Positions 11,095-21,099 of a stretch of DNA of 64,000 nucleotides are shown here, piece after piece. A program made the position numbers and the translations under genes. The notes beneath the pieces were generated by a model, which was given only the letters and a program-made list of their open reading frames with translations, was not told the origin of the DNA and made no database searches. Origin of the DNA: Chryseobacterium oryzae (GTDB taxonomy: Bacteria > Bacteroidota > Bacteroidia > Flavobacteriales > Weeksellaceae). Numbering within the stretch: position 1 is the stretch's first letter; the number at the start of each line of letters is the position of its first letter. Location: the NCBI RefSeq assembly GCF_022811665.1, contig NZ_CP094529.1, positions 1,054,001 to 1,118,000 on the forward strand, written 5' to 3'.

Positions 11095-11592
11095 ATGTCC
11101 AATATTACCTTAAAAGGAAACCCAGTACATACAAAAGGAAGTTTGCCATCTGTAGGAACTACAGTAAAAGATTTTAATCTTGTAGATTCTTCGCTGAATG
11201 TAAAAACACTGGAGAGTTTTCAAGGAAAGAAAAAAGTATTTAATATTTTCCCAAGTATAGATACACCTACATGTGCATCTTCTGCAAGACAGTTTAACGA
11301 GCAGGCTTCAGCTTTAGAAAATACAGTGGTTATTAATGTTTCCAAAGATTTACCTTTTGCTTTGGGCAGATTCTGTGCAGCGGAAGGATTAAAGAATGTT
11401 GAAACTTTATCAGATTTCAGAAGTAGTTTTGGGGATGATTATGAACTGACAATTGAAGATTCTCCTCTAAAAGGTCTTTTGAGTCGTGCTGTAATCGTAA
11501 CAGATGAAAACAATAAAGTTCTTTATACAGAACAGGTTGCTGAAATTGCTGATGAACCTAATTACGATGCTGCTTTAGAAGCATTAAAATAA
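11095..11592 (+). CDS. tpx: Thiol peroxidase (Tpx, atypical 2-Cys peroxiredoxin)
   Basis: This 165-residue protein has the Tpx layout. The peroxidatic Cys lies in FPSIDTPTCASSARQFN (about residue 60). The resolving Cys lies in GRFCAAEGLKNV (about residue 94). SRAVIVTDENNKVLY follows near the C-terminus. It reduces hydrogen peroxide and alkyl hydroperoxides with thioredoxin as donor. It is monocistronic, with a terminator just after. Confidence 0.96.
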   Translation: MSNITLKGNPVHTKGSLPSVGTTVKDFNLVDSSLNVKTLESFQGKKKVFNIFPSIDTPTCASSARQFNEQASALENTVVINVSKDLPFALGRFCAAEGLKNVETLSDFRSSFGDDYELTIEDSPLKGLLSRAVIVTDENNKVLYTEQVAEIADEPNYDAALEALK

Positions 11593-11612
11593 TTTCAAAA
11601 AAAAGATTTTCT

Positions 11613-11652
11613 AAAGCCTTGGAAAGTTAATTTCTGAGGCTTTATTTTTTTT
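11613..11652 (+). terminator. Intrinsic terminator after tpx
   Basis: AAAGCCT and AGGCTTT arms (with a further inner GAAA/TTTC pairing) are followed by a run of eight T. Confidence 0.85.
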
Positions 11653-11668
11653 AACCATATTTGTTAAG

Positions 11669-12880
11669 ATGAAACGTTCCGGAACTGCAACATTACCGCT
11701 TCATTATGGAAAAGTACCGCCTTGGCTGTATGAACGTATGTCTGTTCTCGGACTTTCTATTGTTGAGGTAATTCTTGCCGATTACGGTAAAAATGAAGTT
11801 TTGAAAAGACTGGCAGATCCTTTCTGGTTTCAAAGCTTTGGTGCAGTAATGGGGATGGATTGGCATTCTTCAGGAATTACAACTTCAGTAATGGGTGCGC
11901 TAAAAAGGAGTATAAATCCTAATTCTAAAGAACTGGGGCTTTATATTTGCGGAGGTAAAGGCAGGTTTTCAAAAGAAACTCCAAATGAATTATTGGTGAT
12001 TGCCGATAAAACAGGATTGAATGGAAACGAATTGGTTAGAGCCAGCAAATTATCTGCAAAAGTAGATAATACAGCTATTCAGGATGGTTACCAGTTGTAT
12101 CTTCATAATTTTATTTTGTCGGATGAAGGAAACTGGTCGGTGGTGCAGCAGGGTATGAACGATTCCGATGGTACAGCGAGGCGTTACCATTGGCATTCTG
12201 AAAATTTAGAATCTTTTGTTGATGCTCCACATAAAGGGATTCAGGGAATTAATAGAGGAAATATTCTCAATTTAACAGCTACTGAAGCAGAGGAAAACAG
12301 AAAAGGTATTTTGGATATTTCTCATACCAGTTCAGAAAAAATAATGCAGGATTTTGCCAATCTTATTTTGCCATCTCATCATGATGTACGTGCTTCTGAT
12401 GTCGATTTAAAAAAATTGGGAACTCTTTTGTATATGACCAGAGAAACGCAGCCGGAAAATTTCGAGGAATTACTTTTATTAAAAGGAGTAGGTCCCAGAA
12501 CATTGCAAAGTCTTGCGTTGGTGAGTGAAGTAATTCATGGGGCGCCATCAAGATTTAAAGATCCTGCAAGATTTTCTTTTGCACATGGCGGTAAAGATGG
12601 GCATCCTTTTCCTGTTCCTATTCATGTGTATGATGAAACAATTTCAATTCTGAAAAAAGGAATTGAGAAGTCTAAACTTGGAAATTCAGATAAATTAAAA
12701 TCAATTAATAAGCTTCATACCATTATTTCTGAAGCTGAAAAAAAATTTACACCCAATTTTAATATCGATGATGTTATAGAAGAAGAACGGCAAAACTCTT
12801 GGCGTTTTGGTGGTAAAACCGTTTTTGGTGACGCTGAAAAACCTTCTCCTCCAAAACCTATTCAGTTATCTTTGTTTTAA
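11669..12880 (+). CDS. DUF763 domain-containing protein
   Basis: This 403-residue protein matches DUF763 throughout: MKRSGTATLPLHYGKVPPWL at the start, FWFQSFGAVMGMDWHSSGIT, and LLLLKGVGPRTLQSLALVSE, a helix-hairpin-helix-like stretch. The family is found in bacteria and archaea and its function is not established; the HhH-like segment suggests nucleic-acid binding (inference). It is transcribed with no close downstream partner. Confidence 0.88.
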   Translation: MKRSGTATLPLHYGKVPPWLYERMSVLGLSIVEVILADYGKNEVLKRLADPFWFQSFGAVMGMDWHSSGITTSVMGALKRSINPNSKELGLYICGGKGRFSKETPNELLVIADKTGLNGNELVRASKLSAKVDNTAIQDGYQLYLHNFILSDEGNWSVVQQGMNDSDGTARRYHWHSENLESFVDAPHKGIQGINRGNILNLTATEAEENRKGILDISHTSSEKIMQDFANLILPSHHDVRASDVDLKKLGTLLYMTRETQPENFEELLLLKGVGPRTLQSLALVSEVIHGAPSRFKDPARFSFAHGGKDGHPFPVPIHVYDETISILKKGIEKSKLGNSDKLKSINKLHTIISEAEKKFTPNFNIDDVIEEERQNSWRFGGKTVFGDAEKPSPPKPIQLSLF

Positions 12881-13025
12881 GAAAAATTAATTCTTTAAAT
12901 GACCCAAAATATTTATTTCCAATAGTTAAAATGAAAAAAATTGGGTATAGTATTTAGTTTTCATAAAATTTCGGATACCATACTATTTCTATTCGGCTTG
13001 TGGTTTGTTATTCAATCATAAAAGT

Positions 13026-13865
13026 ATGGTTATGAAAACGAAGAATACATCAAATTCCAAATCAAAAGTTCCTCAAGAAGGATTGTTTCCGGAAATTATT
13101 CGCGAAAACTATAAAGGAAGTAGTAAACTTCAGTTTAAAAAAGCTGTAATTACTGGCGGTGATAGCGGGATCGGACAAGCTGTAGCAGTACATTTCGCTC
13201 GAGAGGGAGCCGATGTAGCTGTTATTTATAAAGAAAGCGATGATGATGCAGCCGAAACCAAAAAGTTAATAGAAAAGGAAGGTCGAAGCTGTATTCTGTT
13301 GAAAGGTGATATTTCTAAAAAAGATTTTCAGGCTGAATGTTTAGATATACTAAAAAAATATTGGAATTCTTTCCACATTCTTGTTAATAACGCAGGAATT
13401 CAGTTTCCGAAAAATGAAATTTCTTCCATTTCGGATGAACAGATTAAAGAAACATTTGAGGTTAATATCATATCAATGATAAGTTTTACAAGAGATTGTT
13501 TAGAATTTATGAACAAAGGAAGTAAAATTATCTGTACTACATCGGTCACAGCGTATCGTGGAAGTGATCATTTAATAGATTACTCAGCTACAAAAGGAGC
13601 AATTGCTACATTTATACGTTCTTTAGCTGTGAATATTGCAGAAAAAGGAATTCAGGTAAATGGCGTTGCTCCAGGACCTGTTTGGACGCCTCTTGTGAAA
13701 GAAACTTTTGATGATTTGTCAACTTTTGGAAAAGATAATCCAATGAAAAGGGCAGGGCAACCTTCTGAAGTTGCTCCTGCTTATGTTTTTCTTGCTTCAG
13801 AAGATTCCAGTTTTATAACGGGAGAGATTATTCATGTCAATGGAGGAGATTTCGTGGGTGGATAA
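13026..13865 (+). CDS. SDR family oxidoreductase (YghA/Gsp39-like)
   Basis: This classical short-chain dehydrogenase has the NAD(P)-binding motif TGGDSGIGQAV, the NNAG motif in ILVNNAGIQFP, the catalytic Ser in CTTSVTAYRGS and YSATKGA for the YxxxK pair. The N-terminal extension before the fold (about 35 residues) is typical of the YghA/general stress protein 39 subgroup, which reduces aldehydes or ketones. The frame is open from a TTG at 13005, but ATG at 13026 (or 13032) fits the family N-terminus better. Confidence 0.85.
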   Translation: MVMKTKNTSNSKSKVPQEGLFPEIIRENYKGSSKLQFKKAVITGGDSGIGQAVAVHFAREGADVAVIYKESDDDAAETKKLIEKEGRSCILLKGDISKKDFQAECLDILKKYWNSFHILVNNAGIQFPKNEISSISDEQIKETFEVNIISMISFTRDCLEFMNKGSKIICTTSVTAYRGSDHLIDYSATKGAIATFIRSLAVNIAEKGIQVNGVAPGPVWTPLVKETFDDLSTFGKDNPMKRAGQPSEVAPAYVFLASEDSSFITGEIIHVNGGDFVGG

Positions 13866-14018
13866 TGTTTCAATAGTTCTGTAAAATACTTTTATGGCAT
13901 CACCTTTATTTTTTTTGTTTTTTTGGATTTGAATTATAATAATGAATCGATTGTAATTGCTTTTTTTAATCAAAAATCAAAAGATTGATCACTATTTTTA
14001 TCTCTCATCAAAAAATCT

Positions 14019-14026
14019 TATTTTTG
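14019..14026 (+). promoter_or_regulatory. Probable -7 element for purB
   Basis: TATTTTTG is an exact TAnnTTTG match 25 bp before the purB start codon. A -33 TTG at normal spacing is not evident. Confidence 0.45.
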
Positions 14027-14051
14027 CATATAAATTTAGTAAAAGTAAAGA

Positions 14052-15479
14052 ATGAATTCCTACAAAAACCCATTGGAAGAGCGCTACTCCAGTGAAGAAA
14101 TGCTGTTTAATTTTTCGCATAACAACAAGTTCCAGAACTGGAGAAAACTTTGGATTGCATTAGCCGAGATTGAAAAAGATTTGGGATTGGACATCACAGA
14201 CGAGCAAATCGCAGAGCTAAAAGCCAATGCCGAAAACATCGATTATGCAAAAGCAGCTGAATATGAGAAAAAATTCCGACACGATGTGATGGCTCACGTT
14301 CACGCTTATGGAGATGTAGCGCCTTCTGCGAAAGGGATTATCCATTTGGGAGCTACTTCCGCATTTGTAGGAGATAATACCGATTTAATCCAAATCCGTG
14401 ACGGACTTTTAATCTTAAAGAAAAAGTTAGTCAATGTGATGAAAAATCTTTCGGATTTTGCGATTCAATACAAAGATTTACCGACTTTAGGCTTCACGCA
14501 TTTTCAGCCAGCGCAGTTAACAACGGTTGGGAAGAGAGCCACACTTTGGCTACAAAGTTTGGTTCTCGACATCGAAGAGCTTGACTTTTTCTTAGAAACA
14601 TTAAGATTCAGAGGGGTAAAAGGAACAACTGGAACGGCGGCAAGTTTCCTGGAACTTTTCAACGGTGATTATTCTAAAGTTAAACATCTAGATAAAGAAC
14701 TTTCCAAAAGATTCGGCTTCGAAAAAGTGTTCGGCGTTTCGGGACAGACTTACGACAGAAAAATCGATGCTAAAGTGGTTGCTTTATTGGGAAATATTGC
14801 GCAATCTGCCCATAAATTCACCAACGATTTACGTCTTCTTCAGAATCTTAAGGAGATTGAAGAACCATTCGAGAAAAACCAAATCGGCTCATCGGCAATG
14901 GCTTACAAACGTAACCCGATGCGAAGCGAAAGAATCGGAGCTTTGGCAAAATACGTCATGTCTTTAACCACAAGTTCTGCAATGGTAGCTTCAACCCAGT
15001 GGTTTGAAAGAACCTTGGACGATTCTGCCAACAAGAGATTAACCATTCCGCAGGCATTTTTAGCAGTTGATGCGATTCTGTTGATTTGGAATAATATTCT
15101 AAACGGCATTGTGGTGTATCCAAACAGAATCAACAAACATATTATGGAAGAACTTCCTTTTATGGCGACAGAATACATTATTATGGAGGAAGTGAAAGCC
15201 GGGGGCGACCGTCAGGAAATCCACGAAGTTATTCGCGTTCACTCAATGGAAGCTTCTAAAAAAGTGAAAGAAGAAGGAAAAGAAAACGACCTTATCGAGA
15301 GAATTCTGAATGATGATTCATTAAAACTAGACAAATCAAAACTAAAAGAAGTTCTTGACCCTAAAAATTTCATTGGTTTTGCACCAATCCAGACGGAAGA
15401 ATTCATTGCCAATGAAGTTCAGCCGATTATTGATGCTAATCAAGAATTGATTGGCCTTGAAGCTGACCTTAAAGTATAA
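14052..15479 (+). CDS. purB: Adenylosuccinate lyase
   Basis: This 475-residue fumarase/aspartase-superfamily enzyme carries HDVMAHVHAYG, HLGATSAFVGDNTDL, TLGFTHFQPAQLTTVGKR and the signature SSAMAYKRNPMRSERI with the catalytic Ser of the mobile loop. It splits SAICAR and adenylosuccinate in purine synthesis. Another purine gene, purL, lies about 1.2 kb downstream, separated by a lipoprotein gene and a terminator. Confidence 0.97.
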   Translation: MNSYKNPLEERYSSEEMLFNFSHNNKFQNWRKLWIALAEIEKDLGLDITDEQIAELKANAENIDYAKAAEYEKKFRHDVMAHVHAYGDVAPSAKGIIHLGATSAFVGDNTDLIQIRDGLLILKKKLVNVMKNLSDFAIQYKDLPTLGFTHFQPAQLTTVGKRATLWLQSLVLDIEELDFFLETLRFRGVKGTTGTAASFLELFNGDYSKVKHLDKELSKRFGFEKVFGVSGQTYDRKIDAKVVALLGNIAQSAHKFTNDLRLLQNLKEIEEPFEKNQIGSSAMAYKRNPMRSERIGALAKYVMSLTTSSAMVASTQWFERTLDDSANKRLTIPQAFLAVDAILLIWNNILNGIVVYPNRINKHIMEELPFMATEYIIMEEVKAGGDRQEIHEVIRVHSMEASKKVKEEGKENDLIERILNDDSLKLDKSKLKEVLDPKNFIGFAPIQTEEFIANEVQPIIDANQELIGLEADLKV

Positions 15480-15483
15480 ATCA

Positions 15484-15516
15484 ATATGCAGTCTTTTTTT
15501 GGCTGCATATTTTTTT
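15484..15516 (+). terminator. Intrinsic terminator after purB
   Basis: ATATGCAG and CTGCATAT arms are followed by TTTTTT, 5 bp after the purB stop codon. Confidence 0.88.
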
Positions 15517-15542
15517 AAAGTAACCCAATTTTAAATATTGAA

Positions 15543-16568
15543 ATGAAACGAAATTTTTTACCGCTGATTTTTTTAACTTTTTTTGTTTTGTCGTGTAATA
15601 AAAATTCAAAAAACGATACAGTTACAAATCATCATTCTGATACAATAGCGACTTCAAATAAAGAAGAAAAAGTTGAGAGTAAGGAAAGTTTTAATATCGA
15701 GTCAATACCTGTAAGTAACCAACTTACCGGAAGTTTTCCTTATTTTAAAATGCCTGAAAACTATGTTTTTAGAGATCCGAACCATTATAATGGAGATGGT
15801 CAAATAAAAGATATTGACAGAGAATATTTCTACGTTAACGGGAAGTATGTTATGCAGGAAGGGAAAACTTTCAAAGCTGATATTAGAGCTGAAGATAGTA
15901 AAAAATATAATGTTCTGGAACTTCAGAAAAGTTTTGATGACCTGATTTTCAAACTTGGCGGAGTAAAAGTCAATAATGGAGAAACTTTAAAAGAAGGTGA
16001 AGAAGAATCTTTGGCGAAAAGTGATCCCAACGCTTATACCAATGGATATTTGCATTCTTCCAATAATTGGAAAGATGTACATACTTATGTTATCAGAACG
16101 CCTGAAAATGTACTCTGGATTCAGTGTAATTATGGTTCAGAAAGTGCTTATTTAACTGTTTTGCAGGTTAGCGAATTTGTTAACAAAATGAGTATTCTTC
16201 CTGCGTCAGAGATTAAAAATCAATTGGATAAAAATGGTAAAGCAGTTTTACATATCAACTTTGACACGGATAAAGCAAGCTTGTCATCTGAAGGTAAAAG
16301 TGCTGTAGCAGAAATCAAAAAAGTTTTGGATCAAAATCCAACAATGAAAGTTTCTATGAATGGATATACCGATAATTCTGGAAACAAAAGCCATAATCTG
16401 AAACTCTCAGATGATCGGGCAAAAACAGTAAAAACTGAATTGGAAAACTCAGGAATTTCTTCTCAAAGACTTATTTCTAAAGGTTTTGGACAGGAAAATC
16501 CTATTGCCGACAACGGTAATGAAAAAGGAAAATCCGAAAACCGAAGAGTTGAAATTGTTAAAATTTAA
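15543..16568 (+). CDS. OmpA-family lipoprotein
   Basis: This 341-residue exported lipoprotein has a signal ending in the lipobox VLSC at about residue 18. A unique middle region (residues 40-230) follows. The C-terminal OmpA-like peptidoglycan-binding domain has INFDTDKASLSSEGKSAVAE, GYTDNSGNKSHNLKLSDDRA and NRRVEIV. It is expected to anchor the outer membrane to peptidoglycan. The middle domain was not recognised. Confidence 0.88.
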   Translation: MKRNFLPLIFLTFFVLSCNKNSKNDTVTNHHSDTIATSNKEEKVESKESFNIESIPVSNQLTGSFPYFKMPENYVFRDPNHYNGDGQIKDIDREYFYVNGKYVMQEGKTFKADIRAEDSKKYNVLELQKSFDDLIFKLGGVKVNNGETLKEGEEESLAKSDPNAYTNGYLHSSNNWKDVHTYVIRTPENVLWIQCNYGSESAYLTVLQVSEFVNKMSILPASEIKNQLDKNGKAVLHINFDTDKASLSSEGKSAVAEIKKVLDQNPTMKVSMNGYTDNSGNKSHNLKLSDDRAKTVKTELENSGISSQRLISKGFGQENPIADNGNEKGKSENRRVEIVKI

Positions 16569-16648
16569 GTATTAATAAATCTAATAAAACCATTCTTGAT
16601 GCCATTTTTATCTGAAATCTTGTGTCTTGAATCTTGTGTCTATAAAAA

Positions 16649-19600
16649 ATGAACAAAAGAATTTTCGTAGAAAAAAGAGGAATTTTCGATGTAGAAAGTC
16701 CAAAAATTTTTGATGAAGTAAAAGCGATAGTTCCGTCTATCCAAAGTGTAAAAGTGTATAACGTTTACGATATTTTTGGATTAAACGATAGCGAATTTGA
16801 TAAAGTGGTCAATAGTACCTTTGTTGACCCGGTTACCGATATTTTAATTGATGAAAATCCTGCACAGGGAATTTACTTCGCCTTAGAATTTTTACCAGGA
16901 CAATACGATCAACGTGCCGATTCTGCGCAGCAGTGCATTGCTCTGTTGACTGGAAATGAGAAATCAAAAGTTAGAAGCGGTAAGCTTATCGAGTTCGGAG
17001 GGGTTTCTGAATCTGACTTAGTTAAAATCAAGGATTTATTAATTAATAAGGTAGAATCTCAGGAGAAAGATTTATCAATTTTAGATATTCCTGCGGACGA
17101 AACACCGTCAAAGGTGATTGTTCACGAAGGTTTTATTGATTTTGATGACTCTCAACTTGCAGAATTCTTTAATAATCACGGTTTTGCTCTAGGATTGGAT
17201 GATTTGAAATTCATTCAGGACTATTTTAAATCTGAAAACAGAAATCCAACAGAAACCGAACTGAAAGTTCTGGATACGTACTGGAGTGACCACTGCCGTC
17301 ACACCACGTTTGAAACCGAATTATCAAGCATAGAATTCGAAGGTAAATTCAAACAAACTTTGCAAACAATTTTTGATGATTATATCGAAAAAAGAAAGTT
17401 CTTAGGACGTGAACTAAAGCCTATTTCCTTGATGGATTTGGCAACCGTTTGCGGAAGATATTTTCATAAAACAGGCCAATTGGAGAATCTCGTGGTTTCT
17501 GATGAAATCAATGCCTGTACCATCCAGATTGAAGCTGAATACGATGGCAAAAAAGAGCCTTGGTATTTGTTATTCAAAAATGAAACCCACAACCACCCTA
17601 CTGAAATTGAACCTTTTGGTGGGGCTTCAACGTGTTTGGGTGGCGCTATCAGAGATCCTTTGTCTGGGCGTTCTTTCGTCTTTCAGGCGATGAGATTAAC
17701 GGGTGCTGCTGATGTTTTGGAACCGGTTGATAAAACTTTGGCGGGCAAATTACCTCAGAAAACCATTACAAAACAGGCGGCGAACGGCTATTCGTCTTAC
17801 GGAAACCAAATCGGTTTGGCGACCACAATGGTTTCTGAAATCTACGATGAAGGCTACAAAGCAAAAAGAATGGAAGTAGGATTCGTTGCCGGAGCGGTTC
17901 CTGTGGATTGGGTAAGACGTGAAAAACCGGAAGCTGGTGATTCGATTATCATTTTGGGTGGCGCAACAGGCCGTGACGGTGTTGGTGGAGCAAGTGGAAG
18001 TTCAAAAGAACAGGACGAAACCTCTATCCATACAATGAGCTCTGAAGTTCAGAAAGGAAATGCAGTGGAAGAGCGTAAAATCCAGCGTTTATTCAGAAAT
18101 CCGGAAGTGACGAGATTGATTAAAAAATCAAACGACTTCGGAGCCGGCGGTGTTTCTGTAGCAATCGGTGAAATCGCTGATTCTTTGGAAGTAAACCTTG
18201 ATGTTTTACCTTTAAAATATGAAGGCTTAAACGGAACCGAATTGGCTATCTCCGAATCTCAGGAAAGAATGGCAGTGGTGGTTGAACCAAAAGATAAAGA
18301 AAAATTCATCAAATTATGTGAAGCTGAAAATATTGTCGCGGTGGAAGTGGCAAAAGTGACAGATTCAGGAAGAATGCAGATGTTCTGGAAAGGTAATAAA
18401 ATTGTGGACCTTTCAAGGGCATTTTTAGATACAAACGGTTGTTCTAAAAGCCAGGAAGTCAAGATTACGCATCTTGATGAAGTAAAAGAAGAAACGTCAG
18501 TATTTAACGAAGAAAATTTCTTAAAAATATTAAGTGATAAAAACGTCGCTTCTCAGAAAGGATTGTTGGAAATGTTCGATTCATCCGTTGGAGGAACGAC
18601 GGTTGCGATGCCTTTAGGCGGGAAATACCAGCAGACGCTGATGGAAGGAAGTGTTCAGACTTTGCCAATTTTAGGAGCAAAAGATGTTGAAACAGTTTCT
18701 CTGGCGAGTTGGGGATTTGATGCTGAAATTTCTAAACAAAATTCTTTGCTGGGCGCTGCTTACGCTGTTGTAGAAAGTGTGGCAAAAATCGTGGCGATGG
18801 GTGGCGATTATAAAAACATCCGATTCAGTTTCCAGGAATATTTTGAGAAATTAGGTCAGAATCCAGAAAAATGGGGAAAACCTTTGGCTTCACTTTTGGG
18901 AGCTTATGATGCCCAGATTAATTTCGGATTGGCTGCCATCGGAGGCAAGGATTCAATGAGTGGAACGTATCAGGATCTGAATGTTCCGCCAACCTTGATT
19001 TCATTTGCCTGCGCCAATGGAGAAAAGAAAAACATTATCTCACCTGAATTTAAAGGTGATGGAAATAAAGTGTATTTCTTCAATCATATCCCTCAGGAAA
19101 ATGGACTTCCGGATTACGATAAACTGAAAGCGATTTATGAACTTATTTTTGAGAACATCAAAGCAGGAAAAATCGTTTCTGTTAAAACGGTGAAAGAAGG
19201 CGGCGTTGCTGTTGCTTTGGCAAAAATGAGTTTCGGAAACAGATTAGGTGCTGACATTACAGTTGATGAAAACGTTTTGTTGGCGAAAAATATTGGTAGC
19301 TTAATTATTGAATCCAAAGAAGAATTAAGTTCGACAAATCTTCAATTAATCGGACAAGTTAAAGATTCAAATATTATTAAAATTAATGATGCTGAATTCT
19401 CAATTGAGAAACTTCTATCAGCTAATACAGATACATTCGAAAACCTCTTCCCAACGGTTGAAAAAGATAAATTGACGGTTGAAATCGATTCAGCATTAAA
19501 CTCAATCAACCCAAGAAATATCATCATTAAAAACCACGGAATCGCTCAACCAAAAGTGTTTGCGCCGATTTTTCCGGGAACTAACTGTGAGTATGATACG

Positions 19601-20338
19601 CTGAATGCTTTTGCCAAAGAAGGTGCTGTAACAAGCAGTTTGCCTTTAATCAATATCAATCATCAGTTGTTGGATGAGAGCATTGATGCATGGGTAGAAG
19701 AAATTAAACAATCTCAAATTTTAGCATTTTCAGGAGGCTTCTCTGCGGGTGATGAGCCAGATGGTTCTGCAAAATTCATTGTGAACGTTTTGAAAAATGA
19801 GAAAATGAGAAATGCCGTTCACGAATTGCTGGACAGAGACGGGATGATTATCGGGATTTGCAACGGATTCCAGGCGTTGGTAAAATCTGGATTACTGCCT
19901 TACGGAAGAATTAAAGATTTGGACGAAAATTCTCCGACACTGGCTCACAACGCCATCAGAAGACATATTTCCCAAATGGTGCATGTAAAAGTCGTTAATG
20001 ACGAATCGCCTTGGCTAAAAGGAATGAAAGACCAGGTTTATACCATTCCGATTTCTCACGGTGAAGGTCGTTTTATGGCGTCGGAAACAGAAATCCAAAA
20101 GCTGTATGAAAACGGACAGATTGCAACACAATACCTGGATCTGGAAGGGAATATTGCTCACGGAATGCCGTTTAATCCGAATAATTCCTTATTCGGAATT
20201 GAAGGTGTAACAAGCCCGGACGGGAAAATATTCGGTAGAATGGGACATCCGGAACGTTTTGCAGAAGGATTAATGAAAAACATTCCCACCGCGAATTACC
20301 ACAATATCTTCAAAAATGGAGTGGAATATTTTAAGTAA
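16649..20338 (+). CDS. purL: Phosphoribosylformylglycinamidine synthase (single-chain PurL)
   Basis: This 1229-residue large-type FGAM synthase contains the N-terminal PurS-like region and the linker TYWSDHCRHTTFETEL. The ATP-grasp-like synthase core has HNHPTEIEPFGGASTCLGG and GGKDSMSGTYQDL. The C-terminal glutaminase has PGTNCEYDT, nucleophile Cys in IGICNGFQALVKSG and the His in ISHGEGRF. The enzyme converts FGAR to FGAM using glutamine and ATP in purine synthesis. The length matches the proteobacterial/Bacteroidota long form. Confidence 0.98.
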   Translation: MNKRIFVEKRGIFDVESPKIFDEVKAIVPSIQSVKVYNVYDIFGLNDSEFDKVVNSTFVDPVTDILIDENPAQGIYFALEFLPGQYDQRADSAQQCIALLTGNEKSKVRSGKLIEFGGVSESDLVKIKDLLINKVESQEKDLSILDIPADETPSKVIVHEGFIDFDDSQLAEFFNNHGFALGLDDLKFIQDYFKSENRNPTETELKVLDTYWSDHCRHTTFETELSSIEFEGKFKQTLQTIFDDYIEKRKFLGRELKPISLMDLATVCGRYFHKTGQLENLVVSDEINACTIQIEAEYDGKKEPWYLLFKNETHNHPTEIEPFGGASTCLGGAIRDPLSGRSFVFQAMRLTGAADVLEPVDKTLAGKLPQKTITKQAANGYSSYGNQIGLATTMVSEIYDEGYKAKRMEVGFVAGAVPVDWVRREKPEAGDSIIILGGATGRDGVGGASGSSKEQDETSIHTMSSEVQKGNAVEERKIQRLFRNPEVTRLIKKSNDFGAGGVSVAIGEIADSLEVNLDVLPLKYEGLNGTELAISESQERMAVVVEPKDKEKFIKLCEAENIVAVEVAKVTDSGRMQMFWKGNKIVDLSRAFLDTNGCSKSQEVKITHLDEVKEETSVFNEENFLKILSDKNVASQKGLLEMFDSSVGGTTVAMPLGGKYQQTLMEGSVQTLPILGAKDVETVSLASWGFDAEISKQNSLLGAAYAVVESVAKIVAMGGDYKNIRFSFQEYFEKLGQNPEKWGKPLASLLGAYDAQINFGLAAIGGKDSMSGTYQDLNVPPTLISFACANGEKKNIISPEFKGDGNKVYFFNHIPQENGLPDYDKLKAIYELIFENIKAGKIVSVKTVKEGGVAVALAKMSFGNRLGADITVDENVLLAKNIGSLIIESKEELSSTNLQLIGQVKDSNIIKINDAEFSIEKLLSANTDTFENLFPTVEKDKLTVEIDSALNSINPRNIIIKNHGIAQPKVFAPIFPGTNCEYDTLNAFAKEGAVTSSLPLININHQLLDESIDAWVEEIKQSQILAFSGGFSAGDEPDGSAKFIVNVLKNEKMRNAVHELLDRDGMIIGICNGFQALVKSGLLPYGRIKDLDENSPTLAHNAIRRHISQMVHVKVVNDESPWLKGMKDQVYTIPISHGEGRFMASETEIQKLYENGQIATQYLDLEGNIAHGMPFNPNNSLFGIEGVTSPDGKIFGRMGHPERFAEGLMKNIPTANYHNIFKNGVEYFK

Positions 20339-20356
20339 ATATTGATTCAAAATAAT

Positions 20357-20388
20357 AAAAATAGCTGTCAATCTTGGCAGCTATTTTT
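20357..20388 (+). terminator. Intrinsic terminator after purL
   Basis: AAAAATAGCTG and CAGCTATTTTT arms surround a 10-nt loop, 18 bp after the purL stop codon. Confidence 0.9.
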
Positions 20389-20535
20389 GTTTCAAAAAAG
20401 AAATTTTATTATTTTATGTAACTGAAAATCAAAAATATAAAATATTTTATTTGAAAAAATAAAATTATATTGCAACATTCTAATCTTATTTTTGTCTTAC
20501 TATTATAAAACAATAATTTAGAAAGATTTTATCTT

Positions 20536-21099
20536 TTGAAAACAACTACTACTTTGAACGACAAGGATTTGCTGGAACTTTGCCAACTGGGCAAAACCCA
20601 AGGCTATTCTCTGTTGTATCAAAAATATTCTAAGTTGGTTTTCAACTCGATTTATCGTATTGTGAATGACAGAGAGGAGGCGGAAGATATTTTGCAGGAG
20701 GTTTTTGTAAAGACTTTTTCGGAAATTAAAACACTGAAAAATGCAGAGAGTTTTGGTGGTTGGGTGAAGAGAATTGGAGTCAATCAATCACTGAATGCAC
20801 TTCGGAAAAACAAAATTTATTTTGCAGAAATTGATGATGATAAAATGCTTGATGAAACTGATGAAGATGAACAGGAAAATTTGGAATTTCAGGTAAAAGA
20901 ATTGCAGGAGGCGATAGCAGAACTCCCACCACAAAGCAGAACCATTGTCAATCTGTTTTTGTTTGAACAGATGTCGCAGGAGGATATTGCAAAAACGCTG
21001 AATATCCCGCACAGCACGGTGAGATGCTATTATCACCGGGCTAAAAAGAAAATTTTTGACAAATTATCTCAAAAGAAAGAAAATGAAAGATTCGCTTAA
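20536..21099 (+). CDS. ECF-type RNA polymerase sigma factor
   Basis: This 187-residue sigma-70 family protein has region 2 (YQKYSKLVFNSIYRIVNDREEAEDILQEVFVK) and region 4 (LPPQSRTIVNLFLFEQMSQEDIAKTLNIPHSTVRCYYHRAKKKI). It is the ECF layout, with no region 1.1 or 3. The start is TTG, because no in-frame ATG precedes region 2. It overlaps the next gene, a probable membrane anti-sigma factor, by 17 bp. The target operon is likely its own locus, including the DUF4097 genes (inference). Confidence 0.92.
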   Translation: MKTTTTLNDKDLLELCQLGKTQGYSLLYQKYSKLVFNSIYRIVNDREEAEDILQEVFVKTFSEIKTLKNAESFGGWVKRIGVNQSLNALRKNKIYFAEIDDDKMLDETDEDEQENLEFQVKELQEAIAELPPQSRTIVNLFLFEQMSQEDIAKTLNIPHSTVRCYYHRAKKKIFDKLSQKKENERFA